64,000 nucleotides of DNA from the NCBI GenBank assembly GCA_948470475.1, contig OX419340.1, positions 15,330,616 to 15,394,615 on the forward strand. The letters are read 5' to 3'. Shown here one piece after another: positions 46,040 through 57,726 of the stretch (position 1 is the first letter of the stretch; each line of letters begins with the position of its first letter). The stretch is from Galaxea fascicularis (taxonomy: Eukaryota > Cnidaria > Anthozoa > Scleractinia > Euphylliidae). The notes below the pieces were generated by a model. That model worked only from the letters and a program-made list of their open reading frames with translations. It was not told the origin of the DNA and made no database searches. The position numbers and the translations under genes were made by a program.

Positions 46040-48745
46040 ATGAAGTGTACGTTCCTATTGCTCGTTTCATGCATAAATTTGTTGCTCCTGTCGCTATTCG
46101 TTGCCAGATCCGTTGGTGGAGTTGGCAGCCCTTGCGAAGATGGAAAGTTCTTCGATCAATCGAGGAAGCAGAGTATTCCCTGCCATGAATGCAAAAAAGA
46201 AATCCAAGAATGCTTTTTGTGCTGCAAAAAAGGCTCGGACAATCAAGGTGTGTATTTGAAAAACTTTCTACTGTTTTTATTTATTCATTTTATGGGTACA
46301 GCAGCTGACATCAGGCTTCCGCTCTGAAAAATTCGGTCGCATCACAGTGTTAATTTGCGTGATCGACTGAAAGAAAATAATTTCTCAGTGCACATAAAGA
46401 CAAAAAATCCCTATGTAGTTGGAATGGCTATTATTTCATTGCCCTCTGACGGTAGAATGTCCGTACTCGGAATGTCACTGATCATTAGTCCCCTGTAAAA
46501 AAGTAGACTGTAGAATGATGAAATCAAACATACAAAATATTCTGCAGTATTCCTGCCTACGTTTGAAGTTGCATATGTTTTATTTAATCCATTGAAAGTT
46601 TTGCTATTCACGTTTCTGAACCAAGATGTTATTAAAATAATTCCTGGTGTGTGATTTTATGCGCAAACGATGATACGGAAACTGATTTGCATATCGGTGT
46701 GCAAGTTGTTCTTCAAGTTATTTAGCATGATTTCAGCTAATTTAAGTGTTTCTAATTCCACTGCACAAAGGACCAATTAATTTGTTATGGCAATTGAAGG
46801 AATTGGGGTTATTTCAGTCATCCGATAACCACAATACACAGATCCGGTTAAAAAGTTTTCCGAATACATTTCAAAACATCAGGCTATTCCAGCAGGTACT
46901 GTGTGATTTGTCTCCAGAGACACTATGCAAACAAGAATAGTTAGCGCGCGTCTGGGGAACAAAAAATTCGAAAACAAAACAAAATATCTACCCCATTTTA
47001 CATTAGTTGAATGCTCGTCCGATGCTCTTGGTATTCTTGAAATATTGTAACAGGAGATACTTTGCCAGCGTTGAGTACTTCCTTATTCTACAAAGAAAAC
47101 GATCGTTGCAGCTCAATGAAGCGTATCGGCCTATATTTCACGTAAAATGAATAAAAATAAAGATTAAGATTGGTAATTAATCCCGTCAACGCCTACAGTT
47201 TTTTTTAGGTCTGACGATCACGCACAATAACTTTTAATGCAGACGAGTGGGGAGCGAAAAAAAGTTGCATGAATTACAGGAGAACTCCGAGAAATATATA
47301 TATAAGAGAAAACCAGCTGCAAAGAAAACGCTCTTTTTCACACCCAGTGTATTTTCTTATTTTTTTTTCGAAACAGGTCAACTTTGTTTCCCTAACATGA
47401 CTTCCGCTATGCTGACACAACAATTTCGTGTGCAAGGAGATTATAAACGGAGAGCAGAATGATTGCGCTCCGGGTCTCCTCACTGGAAACGAAACTAAAC
47501 GGAGATATTACCTATTCTAATTTCCCTTCCTAGCATCGCATCTCATGAACCCTACTCTCTCTATATATTTGTTCAATGATTCTTTTCTTTATTTGCTACA
47601 ATGGAAAAAGTTCACAATTAGAGAAGCAAGCAAAAATAAAAATAAATAATAACAATAATAAATGAAGAGAAAGAAAGAAGATAACAAGTTTGAGTGGGCC
47701 TAAAGGAAGCTATAAATTAAAGCATATCTTAATTAGGCTTCCTCAAATATAGCATTTAGCAAGTTAACCTTATTTTAATGGCTTCTAAGACAAAATAGTT
47801 TTTACCAGAATACGTTTTACCAAAATATAACTTTTGTCAACATTAAAACACAAGGTACTGAAGCTTTTACGGAGATATTTTGAGACAAAAGTAAATTACC
47901 TATCTATCTACATTAGGTATATATTACAACTAACTTCTTATAAGTGTTTTTGAGGACCCTTGAGAGGTAGGATGGAGCCCCAGGGTCTGTCTTCTTCCCG
48001 TCCCGTGGGGCGCTCCACGGGACGGGAAGAAGACAGACCCTGGGAACGAGGTCGAGGTTAGAATTAACAATGTTAGTCGTAACCCTTTAATCTCCAATAT
48101 CAACATTTGTATTCTCCTTATATTCTCACATATATTTAACATGTTACATGTAAGGAGTTTCTGTATAAACATGAATTCGACTGATCGCTGGTGACCATTT
48201 CCTGTATTCTCATGCCCTGTATGCTTGACGAACTAGGGATATGGTAAGGAGACGTCAGATGGTGGTCAGTATTGGGATGTGAAGGGTTAGGACAGTGTGG
48301 TTTACGAGGGGAGGTCTTGTCACAAAACAGTTTGATATACCGTACTAATTAATCAATGCAATTATTTTGAATTGTTTCCCTGACAGATGCAAGAGGCAAT
48401 GCAACGGGATCAAGTCAAGCGAATTCTCATCTTCACCCTCAAGACACCTCAGGACAAACCAAACACGATTTGTCAGAGTCAAACGAGGACTTGCCAAATA
48501 TACTGGTGGTCTCCATTATAAGCTTTTTTATCCTAATATCTTTGCTGATACCTATCCTTGTGATCGTGAAAAGGTCCACTCCTTGTGGCCGAGAGGAGAA
48601 CGACCAAACGTCAAATGAAGTCCAGCAATCAGGTATTGTGACTGTGGTGATGATGGAACCGACTACAGACTCCGCTGGCACAACAACCGAAAGCACTCGT
48701 AAAAGCAGCGACCAATCTCAAATAGATTCTAAAACGGAATGCTGA
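46040..48745 (+). CDS. Receptor-like gene A: small type I membrane protein with one TNFR-like cysteine-rich domain
   Basis: Two exons, 46040-46247 and 48387-48745, join in phase to give 188 residues. Residues 1-28 (MKCTFLLLVSC...) are a signal peptide. A six-cysteine module follows: CEDGKFFDQS, IPCHECKKEI, CFLCC; spacing C-x15-C-x2-C-x6-C-x2-C-C. GKFFD then IPC resembles the TACI/BCMA domain, and the CxxC and final Cys pair recall Fn14, but the spacing matches neither exactly. A Ser/Thr/Gln-rich stalk leads to one transmembrane helix (ILVVSIISFFILISLLIPI) with a basic stop-transfer KR. The tail of about 55 residues is Ser/Thr/Glu-rich with no death domain. Gene B at 51667 has the same plan. 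Ligand and role are unknown. An alternative donor after VQQS (GTATTG) could extend the gene to further exons. Confidence 0.72.
47960..48045. repeat. Perfect inverted repeat, CAGGGTCTGTCTTC arms
   Basis: CAGGGTCTGTCTTCTTCCCG followed by TCCCGTGG is mirrored exactly across GGCGCT. The outer CCTGGGAACGAGGT also occurs at 21630-21645, so the element is dispersed. It sits in intron 1 of receptor-like gene A. Confidence 0.85.
48070..48290. mobile_element. MITE with TAACCCTTTAA-type ends, copy 2
   Basis: It runs from TAACCCTTTAATCTCCAATA to GGGATGTGAAGGGTTA, an 11-base inverted repeat at the tips. The interior matches 39955-40170 (GTATTCTCC, ACATGT, TTCTCATG, AGATGGTGGTCA). It lies in intron 1 of receptor-like gene A. 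Confidence 0.78.
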
Positions 48746-49522
48746 TTTGCCGGAATCGGTTCCAGTTCATTTCCATTTCGGTTTGTGGCAGATCGACACG
48801 CAATGTTTCGGCTCCCCAGGGAACCGTCACTCCACGCCCAAACTAACAGTTGCGTGGAAGTATACCGTGGTGCCTTCAAGGATACGGAGCGCTTGGCGTC
48901 TGTATTAAAAGTACTACCTAACTATTGTCAGATCTACCAGAAGCAGACGTTTTGGCCTCAGCAGCTAAGTTGATCATGCCGAAAACAAAGCAATAGGACC
49001 AGTTGGCTGCGGAGGAGGGATTTTTTAAACAAGGAGTAGGGGAGGGGGTGTATTTTTGAGTAATCCAAATACAAGCCTTACGCTCTTTTTGCCTGAAAGT
49101 AAATCTCTTTTGAACAACCGAGCCTGGTAGTGCAGGCAAAGTGCTATTTCCTAAAGTGCATGCTTTGCTTTGTAACGGAAAACACAAGCTCAGCTGCTGC
49201 CTGACGAGATGTGCGGGCTCTCAGTTCGAAGTTGAGAAAGTTTAGCCGCTCTAACTCGTGAAACGTTTCTCTAACGTCTGTTCCAATAGCCTACCTTTAA
49301 ATGTTTTCCCTTTTCACCTATTATATTGGATGTGGTGCGAGTGCTTTCTTGTTTGAAAACCAGCAGGGCAGGAAGAGCAGTTTTAAACGGGCGGGGGCCG
49401 GTGCCGCCTGCTCAATTGAGGGGAGGGGGCTGACTCTAAATATGGTTAAAACGCATCTGCCTCAGTTTAATCCACGAGACGTACTCCGTCACAGTTTGAT
49501 CGAAACGGAACAAATATAAATT

Positions 49523-49681
49523 TGGATGTTTTCCCGTGAGGTCCGGCAGCTGTAACCGACCACTGTTAGCCGTTTTGGAAATGTCTTTATTTTTCTGGAA
49601 ATGTCTTTTACTTAATTTATTATTTTTTCCACAAAATGTGGGGGACCCTGTTACCCCGGGCCCCCTCCCCTTTCGCGGTCC
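49523..49681 (+). repeat. GATGTTTTCCC...GTGGTCC dispersed repeat, copy 2
   Basis: It follows the same order as 44664-44829 and ends GCGGTCC. TGGAAATGTCTTT is tandemly doubled here. It lies between the two receptor-like genes. Confidence 0.78.
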
Positions 49682-50390
49682 CTGACCAGACGTCGTTTGA
49701 TAAAAGGTAATTCTATTGATATATGTCATCTAATATTTATGTGCAAGACTATCTAAGATGTTTGAAAGCAGAAAATTATGTAAACAGAACAAAGAGAGAG
49801 AAAATTTATATTTTGAAAGGATGTTTAAATAGAGGCTAGTTTAGTACACAAATTTGGCTCAGGATAACTATCACGGAAATGTAGTTTTAAAGGAACTGAT
49901 AACTGACAAAATAAACTTGAAAAAATAACTACGATTGCTTATAGCTGTAATATCAAAGCTAAAGACTGTCTAAAATTACAGCTTTTTGTCTCTATGAACC
50001 TAGTTTTTTTTTTATCTTTTTCAGTTCGCGTACTCTCGTTTCAGCCTTCCCTCCTTATCCCACACAAACACTCCCCTGAGTCCTCTCCCTAGGCCTGCAT
50101 AGATTGTGCCAGTAAATTGAGTCAAAGTTGCCCCGAAAATGGTCGAAAATGTCTCAAAAGTTGCCAAAAATTGGAAAAGATACTGCCAAAATATAAAACG
50201 TTGTGCTACAACTGTTTCTTTCCACTGCTGTCGCGAGAAAATAACATGATATGGCCGATCCAGACATAAGATTTGGTGCGTTGTTCTCGGGCGATACTAA
50301 ATCAATAACCACTGACCTATATGTGAGTACACATCCATCAATTAACCAAACAACTGCAAAATCTTAGTTCATTTATGTGTTTATACTTCA

Positions 50391-50627
50391 GGCCTCGGTT
50401 GTTCGAAAACGATTAAACTAATCCAGGCTTGGTTTCAGTTTTGTAACTTTTGGGTGAAAGTTTCTTTTGTTGCTTTTTGTTTTTTTTTTTATTTAGAAAT
50501 GATTCCTTTAATGTACAATTTTGCGAAATATCAGCGTCGAGCAATGTTTGGGAATAGAAAAATATTTACACCTTGGTTAATTTTTAACCTTGGATTAGCG
50601 TTGATCGGCTTTTGATTGACTGGGCTC
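50391..50627. mobile_element. 236-bp MITE, CCCGGTTGTTCGAAAG family, copy 1
   Basis: Its left end is GGCCTCGGTTGTTCGAAAAC then GATTAAACTAATCC; its right end is a decayed mirror (GGATTAG, GATCGGCTTTTGA). Reverse-complemented, 54823-55058 matches it along the full length, including GAAAGTT, GCTTTTTGTTTTT and ATATCAGC. Confidence 0.82.
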
Positions 50628-50865
50628 AGGTGGCTCAAATGTTGTTCTGGGAGGCAAACGTTGCTCCAAGTTGCTTGCAGCACAAAAATTTTGCTCACAA
50701 CTATTCTCAAACTCATTAATAATTCATCAAGTTAAAACAAAGGAAATCACAACCGTGAAGGGGGTTTGGATACCCGGTCTTAATTAGCATAGATTTTGAC
50801 GATTTTACTCTCCGTTAATTCCTTAGTTTTTGTTTCAATTGAGAAGACATATCAAACACTCGAGA

Positions 50866-50953
50866 CAGTGTTTCATCGGCCATCCAAACACCTCGAATTC
50901 CGTATTTTCAACTCTCTTCTCGGTGTTTGGATATCCCGATGAAACACTGTCTC
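50866..50953. repeat. Inverted repeat with 31-bp arms
   Basis: GAGACAGTGTTTCATCGGCC then ATCCAAACACC is mirrored by GGTGTTTGGATATCCCGATG then AAACACTGTCTC; only the centre of each arm differs. It lies upstream of receptor-like gene B. Confidence 0.8.
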
Positions 50954-51666
50954 TTGAAGGTGTCAAAAAGTTGCCAATCACAATCTATACAGGTGCAGCC
51001 CTCAAGAAGTGTGCCGTGCTTGTATGGCCTAGGCCAAAACAGGCCTGTGCCACATAACAAGGCACACGCATGCATTGAGCCAACCTGGCTCCTGCCAAGT
51101 TTCGGTTCTTACTGGGCACGCTTGAACAAACGAGCAACTCTCGAAATGTCTGTCAGGTTTGAGATTTGAACAATGCAAAAGACCGGAGGTAAACACAAAC
51201 ATGGCGATGAACTCTAATCATGCGCATTTCAAGCGGAAGTCCGTTCTGAGATCGATATTTGACATATTTGGTCGTTTCCCGTCCGTTCATCGAAGGCGGA
51301 ACGGTTGAAGAAGTAAACCTTAAGGCTGTGCCACCAACCAGAAATAGTTTCATTCTCATTGCTCTTATTTGATCATTTTTTGAAATTGCATTAGAAAGAA
51401 ATTCAGGCGACCGATATACGAGGCGCCTACCCGCTGACCAAGGTGTCTGACATTGAGTGTAGCCGGCACGCCCGCCATACATGAAAGCTTAGTCATAGAC
51501 CAAATTAGTAAAGGGGACTTCCCTGGCCTTTAGTAAAATTTGGTATTTGTAACTGTAATCTCAGTACCGATATCAGACGACCTTCACTTGCCGTCGTAGT
51601 GTATCGAGTAGAAATCTACTTTTGAGATAAATCATTCATGAGAAATTCCTTGAGTCGTGTTAAACC

Positions 51667-54066
51667 ATGAATTCATTAGCAGCATTTTCTGTTTGGTTTT
51701 CATTGCTCCGTCTGATACACAGATGTGAATCGAAGCCACCTCTTTGTAAGCAAGGGATGTTCTACGAAGAAAGCGTCTTCGCTTATTTCAGCTGCAATCT
51801 ATGTGTGGAACAATCACATTACACCAACTGTGAGCGTTGCTGCGGTTCGAGTAAGTTAATAATGTTCTGTTCTAAGAACGTTTTTCCCATCCATTTGATT
51901 TCTTTGGAATTGGAAAGGACGGCTAAAAATTACAAGTTTTCTTTGATTTCGCAAGTCAGCATCTTTGAAGAAATTGTGATTGCACTGCATTTTTACATCG
52001 CTGTAAAATGGTTCAAGCTTTTGACTTTGTGGATGAAATCGCGTGAAATGTGTACGTTGCTGCTTCATGATAATTACTGTGCAGCTCAGTGTTTTTCTGT
52101 GACACTGACTCTTCGTGTTTATTTTTCAAACTAAAAAATGTGCTTAGATTCTTTTCATTAAGCTTGGTAGTGTCTGAAGGAATAACTACAAAGTAGCAAG
52201 GGTAATCTGATAGGACAGGGCGGATTCAGGGGAAATTACCACACCTGATAGGTATTTCAAACTTGTGCTGGCCTTGCGTTATCAGTTCATGTTGATACCA
52301 AATGATAGTTTCGACCCCTTATCTTGAATTCTCCTTGTTCTAGATTATGAAGAATCTTTCTCCGCTTATACAGGATACAATTAACATGATTTCTTCTTAA
52401 AGCTTTGATAAAGTTATTTTTTTCCGCAAAAAGTGGGGGGACCCTGATCCCCCCGGTCCCTCCCCCTGCGTGGTCCATATGGTATTCAGGTGGCCTAAAG
52501 GGAAAAAGATCGATCCGTATTTTCTCTCAAAAACCAGTTTACTAGGACTTGAGAGAACGCCTTGAAATCCACGCGTGCTTCAAACTATTTCAGGTTAATT
52601 GTAAGTGCAACTAATAGCCTACTAAAACGAGCACCATCTTTATTATTTTCCATCAGCAACTGTAACGCCATCGATGACCCTTAGTAAGACGACACCAAAG
52701 TCTTCTTCAGAAATAAGTCTTAGTCCGACCTCGCCGGAAGCAGCAGATGTCGTCAAGAACTCGTCCCGCAAAGGAGAGGTGCTCATAAAGGCAGGAGTAT
52801 ACACCGCCATCACTATTGTATCTCTGGCTCTCGTAGTATTATTGGTGATTGCGACTAAGCGCCGCTTAAAGAAGCGTCATTCTACACTGAGTAAGTAGCA
52901 ACTAAGGTGGCCGACAACTCTAACAAGGCCTGTTTTGGGAGAAAAACGAAGTTCTTCCGGGAATCTGGAGATCTTGACGGGGATCGGGAGACTCGGGAAT
53001 TTTCAGGGAAACGTGACATAGTTCTGGGACACTGCAGAAAAAAAAGCGGGATTTTGAACAAAATCAGGGGCCCGGATAGTCCAAATTACCGGGAAGAATT
53101 ACAATTATACATAGTGTTGCTCAAGCAACGTTTGTTAGGGTTGTCTTCCCTGAGTCGTGCTAGCTATGTTTTTACTTTCGAAATATATGTATACGTTTAA
53201 TCCCCTGTTTAATCCCTAAAATAAACAGTTAAATGACGCTGTGTATCTGATACAATATTCTCCCGATCTACATAAACTTTTTGTCTCTATTTTCTATGTT
53301 TAAATGTCTTGTACTACAAGACATTTAAACAAAAAAAACAAAGGAAATGTTTTATTAAGAAAAACAAGGGAAATGTTTTATTAATCAATGGCTGTAGCAC
53401 CCCATACAATATTCTCCCGATCTATATAAACCTTTTGTTTCTATTTTCTATGTTTAAATGTCTTGTACTACAAAAATAATCGATGAATATGAACACAGAA
53501 TGCTGATCATGTGTTGAATTAGTAGTTTACGATAATAGAGGAAGGCGAGCGCTCTCACCACTGCGACAACCCTTATCCGCTTATCCGCTGTTCTGTAAAC
53601 TTTTAAGTACCATGCAAGACCATGCAACTGTGGGTACCGAGAGCACTGTTCATCGTTTGTTTCTAACTGCATCGTTTTGCAATTGTTATGAACCAAGAGA
53701 TGTTTAATTTAAATAAATGGCACCAACAAGATTCTACATCACATGTGAAAGCTGATGTTTGTATTGCCGGTGTAGTAAATTTTTGCGGGAACTTAACGCT
53801 TCTGTGCGTATCAGGGAAAAATCCACAAAAATTAGAATCCGCAAAAATTTCGTGCCACGCTTTATAGCAGGGTCCAATCAGATAAGGTGTATCTGAGGAA
53901 AATGGACTCATTATTATAAAGTGGTATATTCCCATTTTCCCGATTTTACTTCACAGGATTCAGTTCTCCACTACAAGAGACACAGCCAAGCGAGACTGCA
54001 TCTCCTGTGGTGGTTGGTTGCCCTGTTGGAGAGGCCAGAGCAGTGACAGAAACACCAGCTGACTGA
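51667..54066 (+). CDS. Receptor-like gene B: second TNFR-like type I membrane protein
   Basis: Three exons, 51667-51850, 52657-52890 and 53957-54066, join in phase for 175 residues. Residues 1-20 or so form a signal peptide (MNSLAAFSVWFSLLRLIH). The single domain reads CKQGMFYEES, FSCNLCVEQS, NCERCC; spacing C-x15-C-x2-C-x8-C-x2-C-C, the same as gene A but for two residues. The exon 1 boundary also falls just after the final Cys pair in both genes. A Thr/Ser/Pro-rich stalk leads to one transmembrane helix (VYTAITIVSLALVVLLVIAT) and a basic KRRLKKR. Exon 3 gives a short acidic tail (ETQPSETASP...TETPAD). If the last intron is retained, the protein ends at STLSK seven bases later. Shared architecture, phase and orientation point to a tandem duplication with gene A. 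Function unknown. Confidence 0.7.
52417..52475 (+). repeat. GATGTTTTCCC...GTGGTCC dispersed repeat, partial copy 3
   Basis: Only the right part is present: TTCCGCAAAAAGTGGGG, CCCTGATCCCCC, CCCTCCCCCTGCGTGGTCC. It lies in intron 1 of receptor-like gene B. Confidence 0.72.
53252..53473 (+). repeat. Local direct duplication of about 65 bp
   Basis: ATACAATATTCTCCCGATCT begins at 53251 and again at 53406. Both copies continue through TTTTCTATGTTTAAATGTCTTGTACTACAA. The first copy runs into a palindrome (TTTAAATGTCTTGTA/TACAAGACATTTAAA). It lies in intron 2 of receptor-like gene B. Confidence 0.85.
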
Positions 54067-54822
54067 CTCATCAGTCCACAATGACATGGCTGGCTACAGC
54101 TTTACAGTAGAATTATAATTACGCCCGGCGGTTCAGACGCCGTAATTTTCATGAGCCGAGCTAAATTCAAGTTTGGACCGACCCAAATTAACAAAAGCAC
54201 GCCTGTTAATTCAGACGTCGAACTAATACAGTTCGAGGAAAACTGATCAATATTGTCGGTGGTTTTCAAAATATATACATAATAATAATTTATGCATTAA
54301 GTTCAGCACATGAAAAGTTGGCGTCGGAATCAAAGCCTACCAAAGTCGAAATTTCCGGCCAAGCCAGGCGGGAAGAACAGCTGAGCCGTTCCAAATTAAA
54401 AAAGCTGTTCCTTATTAGGGGTGGGGAATAGTAATATCTGAGACTCGCCGAGACGCCAAGACCCTTCTTTGAAAATCCGAAACCGAGAACAAACATGCGA
54501 GTCTTCGAGAACGAAATAAATGCACTATAAACGAGACTTTGAGACTCTTCGCAAAGGCTGTCGAGATTTCGAGATCGGATGAAACGTTTACGAGACCCAA
54601 TACTTTAGAGGTATCATTCGCCACCCCTCTAATTGATTCAGACGCCGAACTTTTCATGTACCGCCGACCGCTTTGAACCGCCGACCGGTTAGCTCAGTGG
54701 TAGAACACCGGACTAGCGTGCGGGAGGTCACGCGTTCAAACCCCGGCCGGACCAACACTCAGGGTCTTTTAAATAATTGAGGAGAAAGTGCTTCCTTTGT
54801 AAGGACATCTGCAAATGGTCAG

Positions 54823-55058
54823 GGCCCGGTTGTTCGAAAGCCGATTAACACTAATCCAAGATTAAAATTAATCAAGGAGGTTATTTCTCTATCCCCAAAC
54901 GTTGTTCAATGCTGATATTCTGAAAAATTTTAGATTAGGGGAAGTCAATCCTGAAAAACAAAAAGCAGCAGAAACAACTTTCGTCCAAAAGTGAAAAACT
55001 GCAACCAAAGTTTACGCTAATCCTGGATTAGGTTAATCGGCTTTCGAACAACCGGGCC
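54823..55058. mobile_element. 236-bp MITE, CCCGGTTGTTCGAAAG family, copy 2
   Basis: The terminal inverted repeats are GGCCCGGTTGTTCGAAAGCC and its exact complement, each followed by GATTAA and ATCC words. It has inserted into the SINE and is better preserved than copy 1 at 50391-50627. Confidence 0.9.
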
Positions 55059-55251
55059 TAGACTTTCTAGTCCTCTCGGATAAGGACGATAAACCGTAGT
55101 CCCCGTCTCACATTGATTGAATAATTGAGTGAAAAACTGCAACCAAAGTTTACGCTAATCCTGGATTAGGTTAATCGGCTTTCGAACAACCGGGCCCAGA
55201 CTTTCTAGTCCTCTCGGATAAGGACGATAAACCGTAGTCCCCGTCTCACAT
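54991..55251 (+). repeat. Tandem duplication across a MITE-SINE junction (period 138)
   Basis: GTGAAAAACTGCAACCAAAG starts at 54991 and again at 55129. Each copy holds the right third of the MITE plus the adjoining SINE segment through CCCCGTCTCACAT. The two 123-base copies differ at one position (GGGCCTAGA against GGGCCCAGA), so the event is recent. Confidence 0.92.
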
Positions 55252-55439
55252 CTCTTCATAATTGGTTCTGTGGGACGTAAAAGAACCCACACACTGTTCG
55301 AAAAGACTAGGGGACGTAGTTCCCGGTATGGTGGCCTATCTCATCCGATGGTTAAATGCTCGGAGATATAATCTGCATAAGCTACTCTAAAATCCGAGGG
55401 TAAATAAAGTAATGTATGTATGTATGTACTTAATTCTAT

Positions 55440-57726
55440 GAATAAGGTTCGGCTCATGAAAAGTACGGCGTCTGAATCGGGCCTAAAACAGGCAGCTCAT
55501 TTAAGAGTTGATGACGAAATTTCCACTTACATCTACTCTAGATGACAGATTTTTCAATAGATTAGTGCACATGTTGAAATGTTCTATAAAACTGAGTCGT
55601 CTCGTCTACTGGTTACCTTCATCGTTATGTTTGTAGACACATTCCAGATAACACCGTCAGGATTCAAAGAAGAAAACTGAAGACAAAGTTAGGTTCATCG
55701 TTGCGTAGTTTCCTTGCATATAGGGCAAACAAGGGGAACTGGAGACCCCCTGAGTCTGTTGAGCTCTCCGGCAGGAGCTCAACGAACACTGACTCATTTT
55801 GGTAACATCCATTAAGTGAAGAGACTCACAGCTTCCTGTGGAGACTAGTCTCACCTGGGGGACGGACTACTTTCCCTTCTTCTTTGCACGAATTTTTGTA
55901 TGGCTTACACGAAATGTGTAGCCACATTATGACACGATCGGATTTGTTTGGTTGTCCACGAGAGTCGAGCGCCTGTCACGTGGTCTAAGCCACACATGCA
56001 CGCATTGCGGACCTATTGTTTGTTATCATTTTACTTTGCATGAATTGACTTCTAAAGAGAGTATAAAGCGATGGTGCTATAACTCATGTGTTATATGCTT
56101 TTTCTTAGTAGAGATATACCATGCAGCTACTTTGGTAACAGTTTTCCTTTCTTTTGCTTAACATCAGAGTACAGATAGCATGGGGCACGACCAATTTGGT
56201 TTAGGTCTGTAGTACCCGCTTGAACATAATTTGTTAAATATAATCATATTGGGATTGACTTAAATAAATAATCGTAAAAAATATATTCAGAACTGGAGTT
56301 TCTGCTCCAGATGGGTGGTATTCTAGCGGCGGTCTTCTTAATGTAAAGCATTCGTTCTCATATTGGCTGCACGTAATGCACATAATGTTGCATCTTCGTA
56401 GAGGTAAGGGAAGGGGAGGGGGGGGGGGACACTATAACGAGCTCGGAACCCGAGCGTTAGGGCTCCCTGCACTTTCAAGATAAGCCCATGCCACCCATTT
56501 CGTACGTGGAGGCACAGTTGGGACAAAGTCAGCAAGCCCTTTAATGGACGGAAGTTATTCAGAGTGCATCACAGGTGTGATACACTTTAATCTGTTATAC
56601 TGTTAGCAAAAAGGTTCAACTGCTCGTTGTTGACTAAGTTTATATGAACTCTCGGTAATAGAAAATGGTTGAAATTGCAGAATTCACAATTCCCACGAAG
56701 ACTAAAAGCCTAAATTTGTATTGTGAAATATGCAATTTTCGGAATTTTTGTAAAATCCCTCAACAAATCGTGAAATTTGTTGTACATACAGAATCACAAA
56801 AAATAGTTAACTTTGTAAAATCTTTAACTGCCGAACGAACTGAGAAAAAGACGTCAAATTTGTAAAATTTGTAACTAATTTGCTCAAGTGCCGTGGTTCC
56901 CTAGGTTGGCATAGCGCTCAGACAAACTTTATACATCTTTTATGGGAATATCGAAATCGTTCATATAATCGTAATGTACTGCGATGAATATTTTCATTTC
57001 GGTGATTTGGCAGATTTACGTGAGCGTATTACATAAAAAAAACTTTTATTTTGATCTTATCTTATATTCATCGCAGTACATTATGATTAGATAAACTTTT
57101 TCCATATTTCCATGAATACAAAGGTCACACAGTTTGTCTGGGACCCCCAGTGTTTGCACTTGCTCTTCTTATCCAATTAGAGTCGAACAGCGCGTGACAC
57201 TTCGGGAAGCCTAGAAAACTTGGTTAGCGGGCGCGGAGGCGGACTGCAGGAAATTTATGATATAAACAGTTCGTGTACATGTTTGTCGTAACTTGCAAGC
57301 TTGCCAGGAACATCTGCTCTGGCAGAAAAGAGCACAGGGCAGTCCATCAGTGGCAGAAGAAAGAACAGGTCAAGTGTTTTTTGGCGATATCATGACAAGT
57401 GTTGATAGATGTCACGACAAATGTCCAAGGATTTTCTGTGAATCCCATTTCATTATAATCCCAAACTATCATTTGTTAGAACCTTCGCAGCTTTACGAGC
57501 TGTGATACGGGCTCTTGCTTTCACAAAATATACCCTGACTGAACATAAAAATTGCTTTATGGTCTTTATGACCTCAGCTGCATCGGGTTTCAAGGAACGT
57601 GAAAGGTGTCTTTGTTTCAAAACGAAAACAAACCTGGCATCCATATGCCCAGTTCATGTGTGCGTGTATCGAGACGAAGTTCTGAAGCGATTCTCTCTCC
57701 GAGAACGGTCGCCCCACTCCTGAAAG
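55440..57726. other. Intergenic stretch before the collagen gene
   Basis: No exon was recognised. It holds a G-run near 56413-56430 and an inverted-repeat element at about 56915-57150. The last few hundred bases should contain the promoter and 5' leader of the collagen gene; an in-frame TGA lies directly before its ATG (57721-57723). Confidence 0.45.
56915..57150. mobile_element. MITE-like inverted repeat element
   Basis: The ends are CTCAGACAAACTT and GTTTGTCTGGGAC; further in, ATCGTAATGTACTGCGATGA is mirrored by TTCATCGCAGTACATTATGA. The centre is AT-rich. Confidence 0.72.

Larger units (their letters stand above)
54683..55437 (+). mobile_element. Long tRNA-derived SINE, interrupted and internally duplicated
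   Basis: The head has GACCGGTTAGCTCAGTGGTA (A box) and GCGTTCAAACCCC (B box), and ends GCCGGACC; its anticodon arm does not fold well. The body includes CTAGTCCTCTCGGATAAGGA, GTGGGACGTAAAAGAACCCA and GGTGGCC, with a (GTAT)n tail ending near 55437. A 236-bp MITE (54823-55058) has inserted after GCAAATGG. Confidence 0.82.

Noticed and set aside
54683..54754. tRNA gene on the plus strand
   Set aside because: The anticodon arm does not fold, and a long SINE body with a (GTAT)n tail follows.
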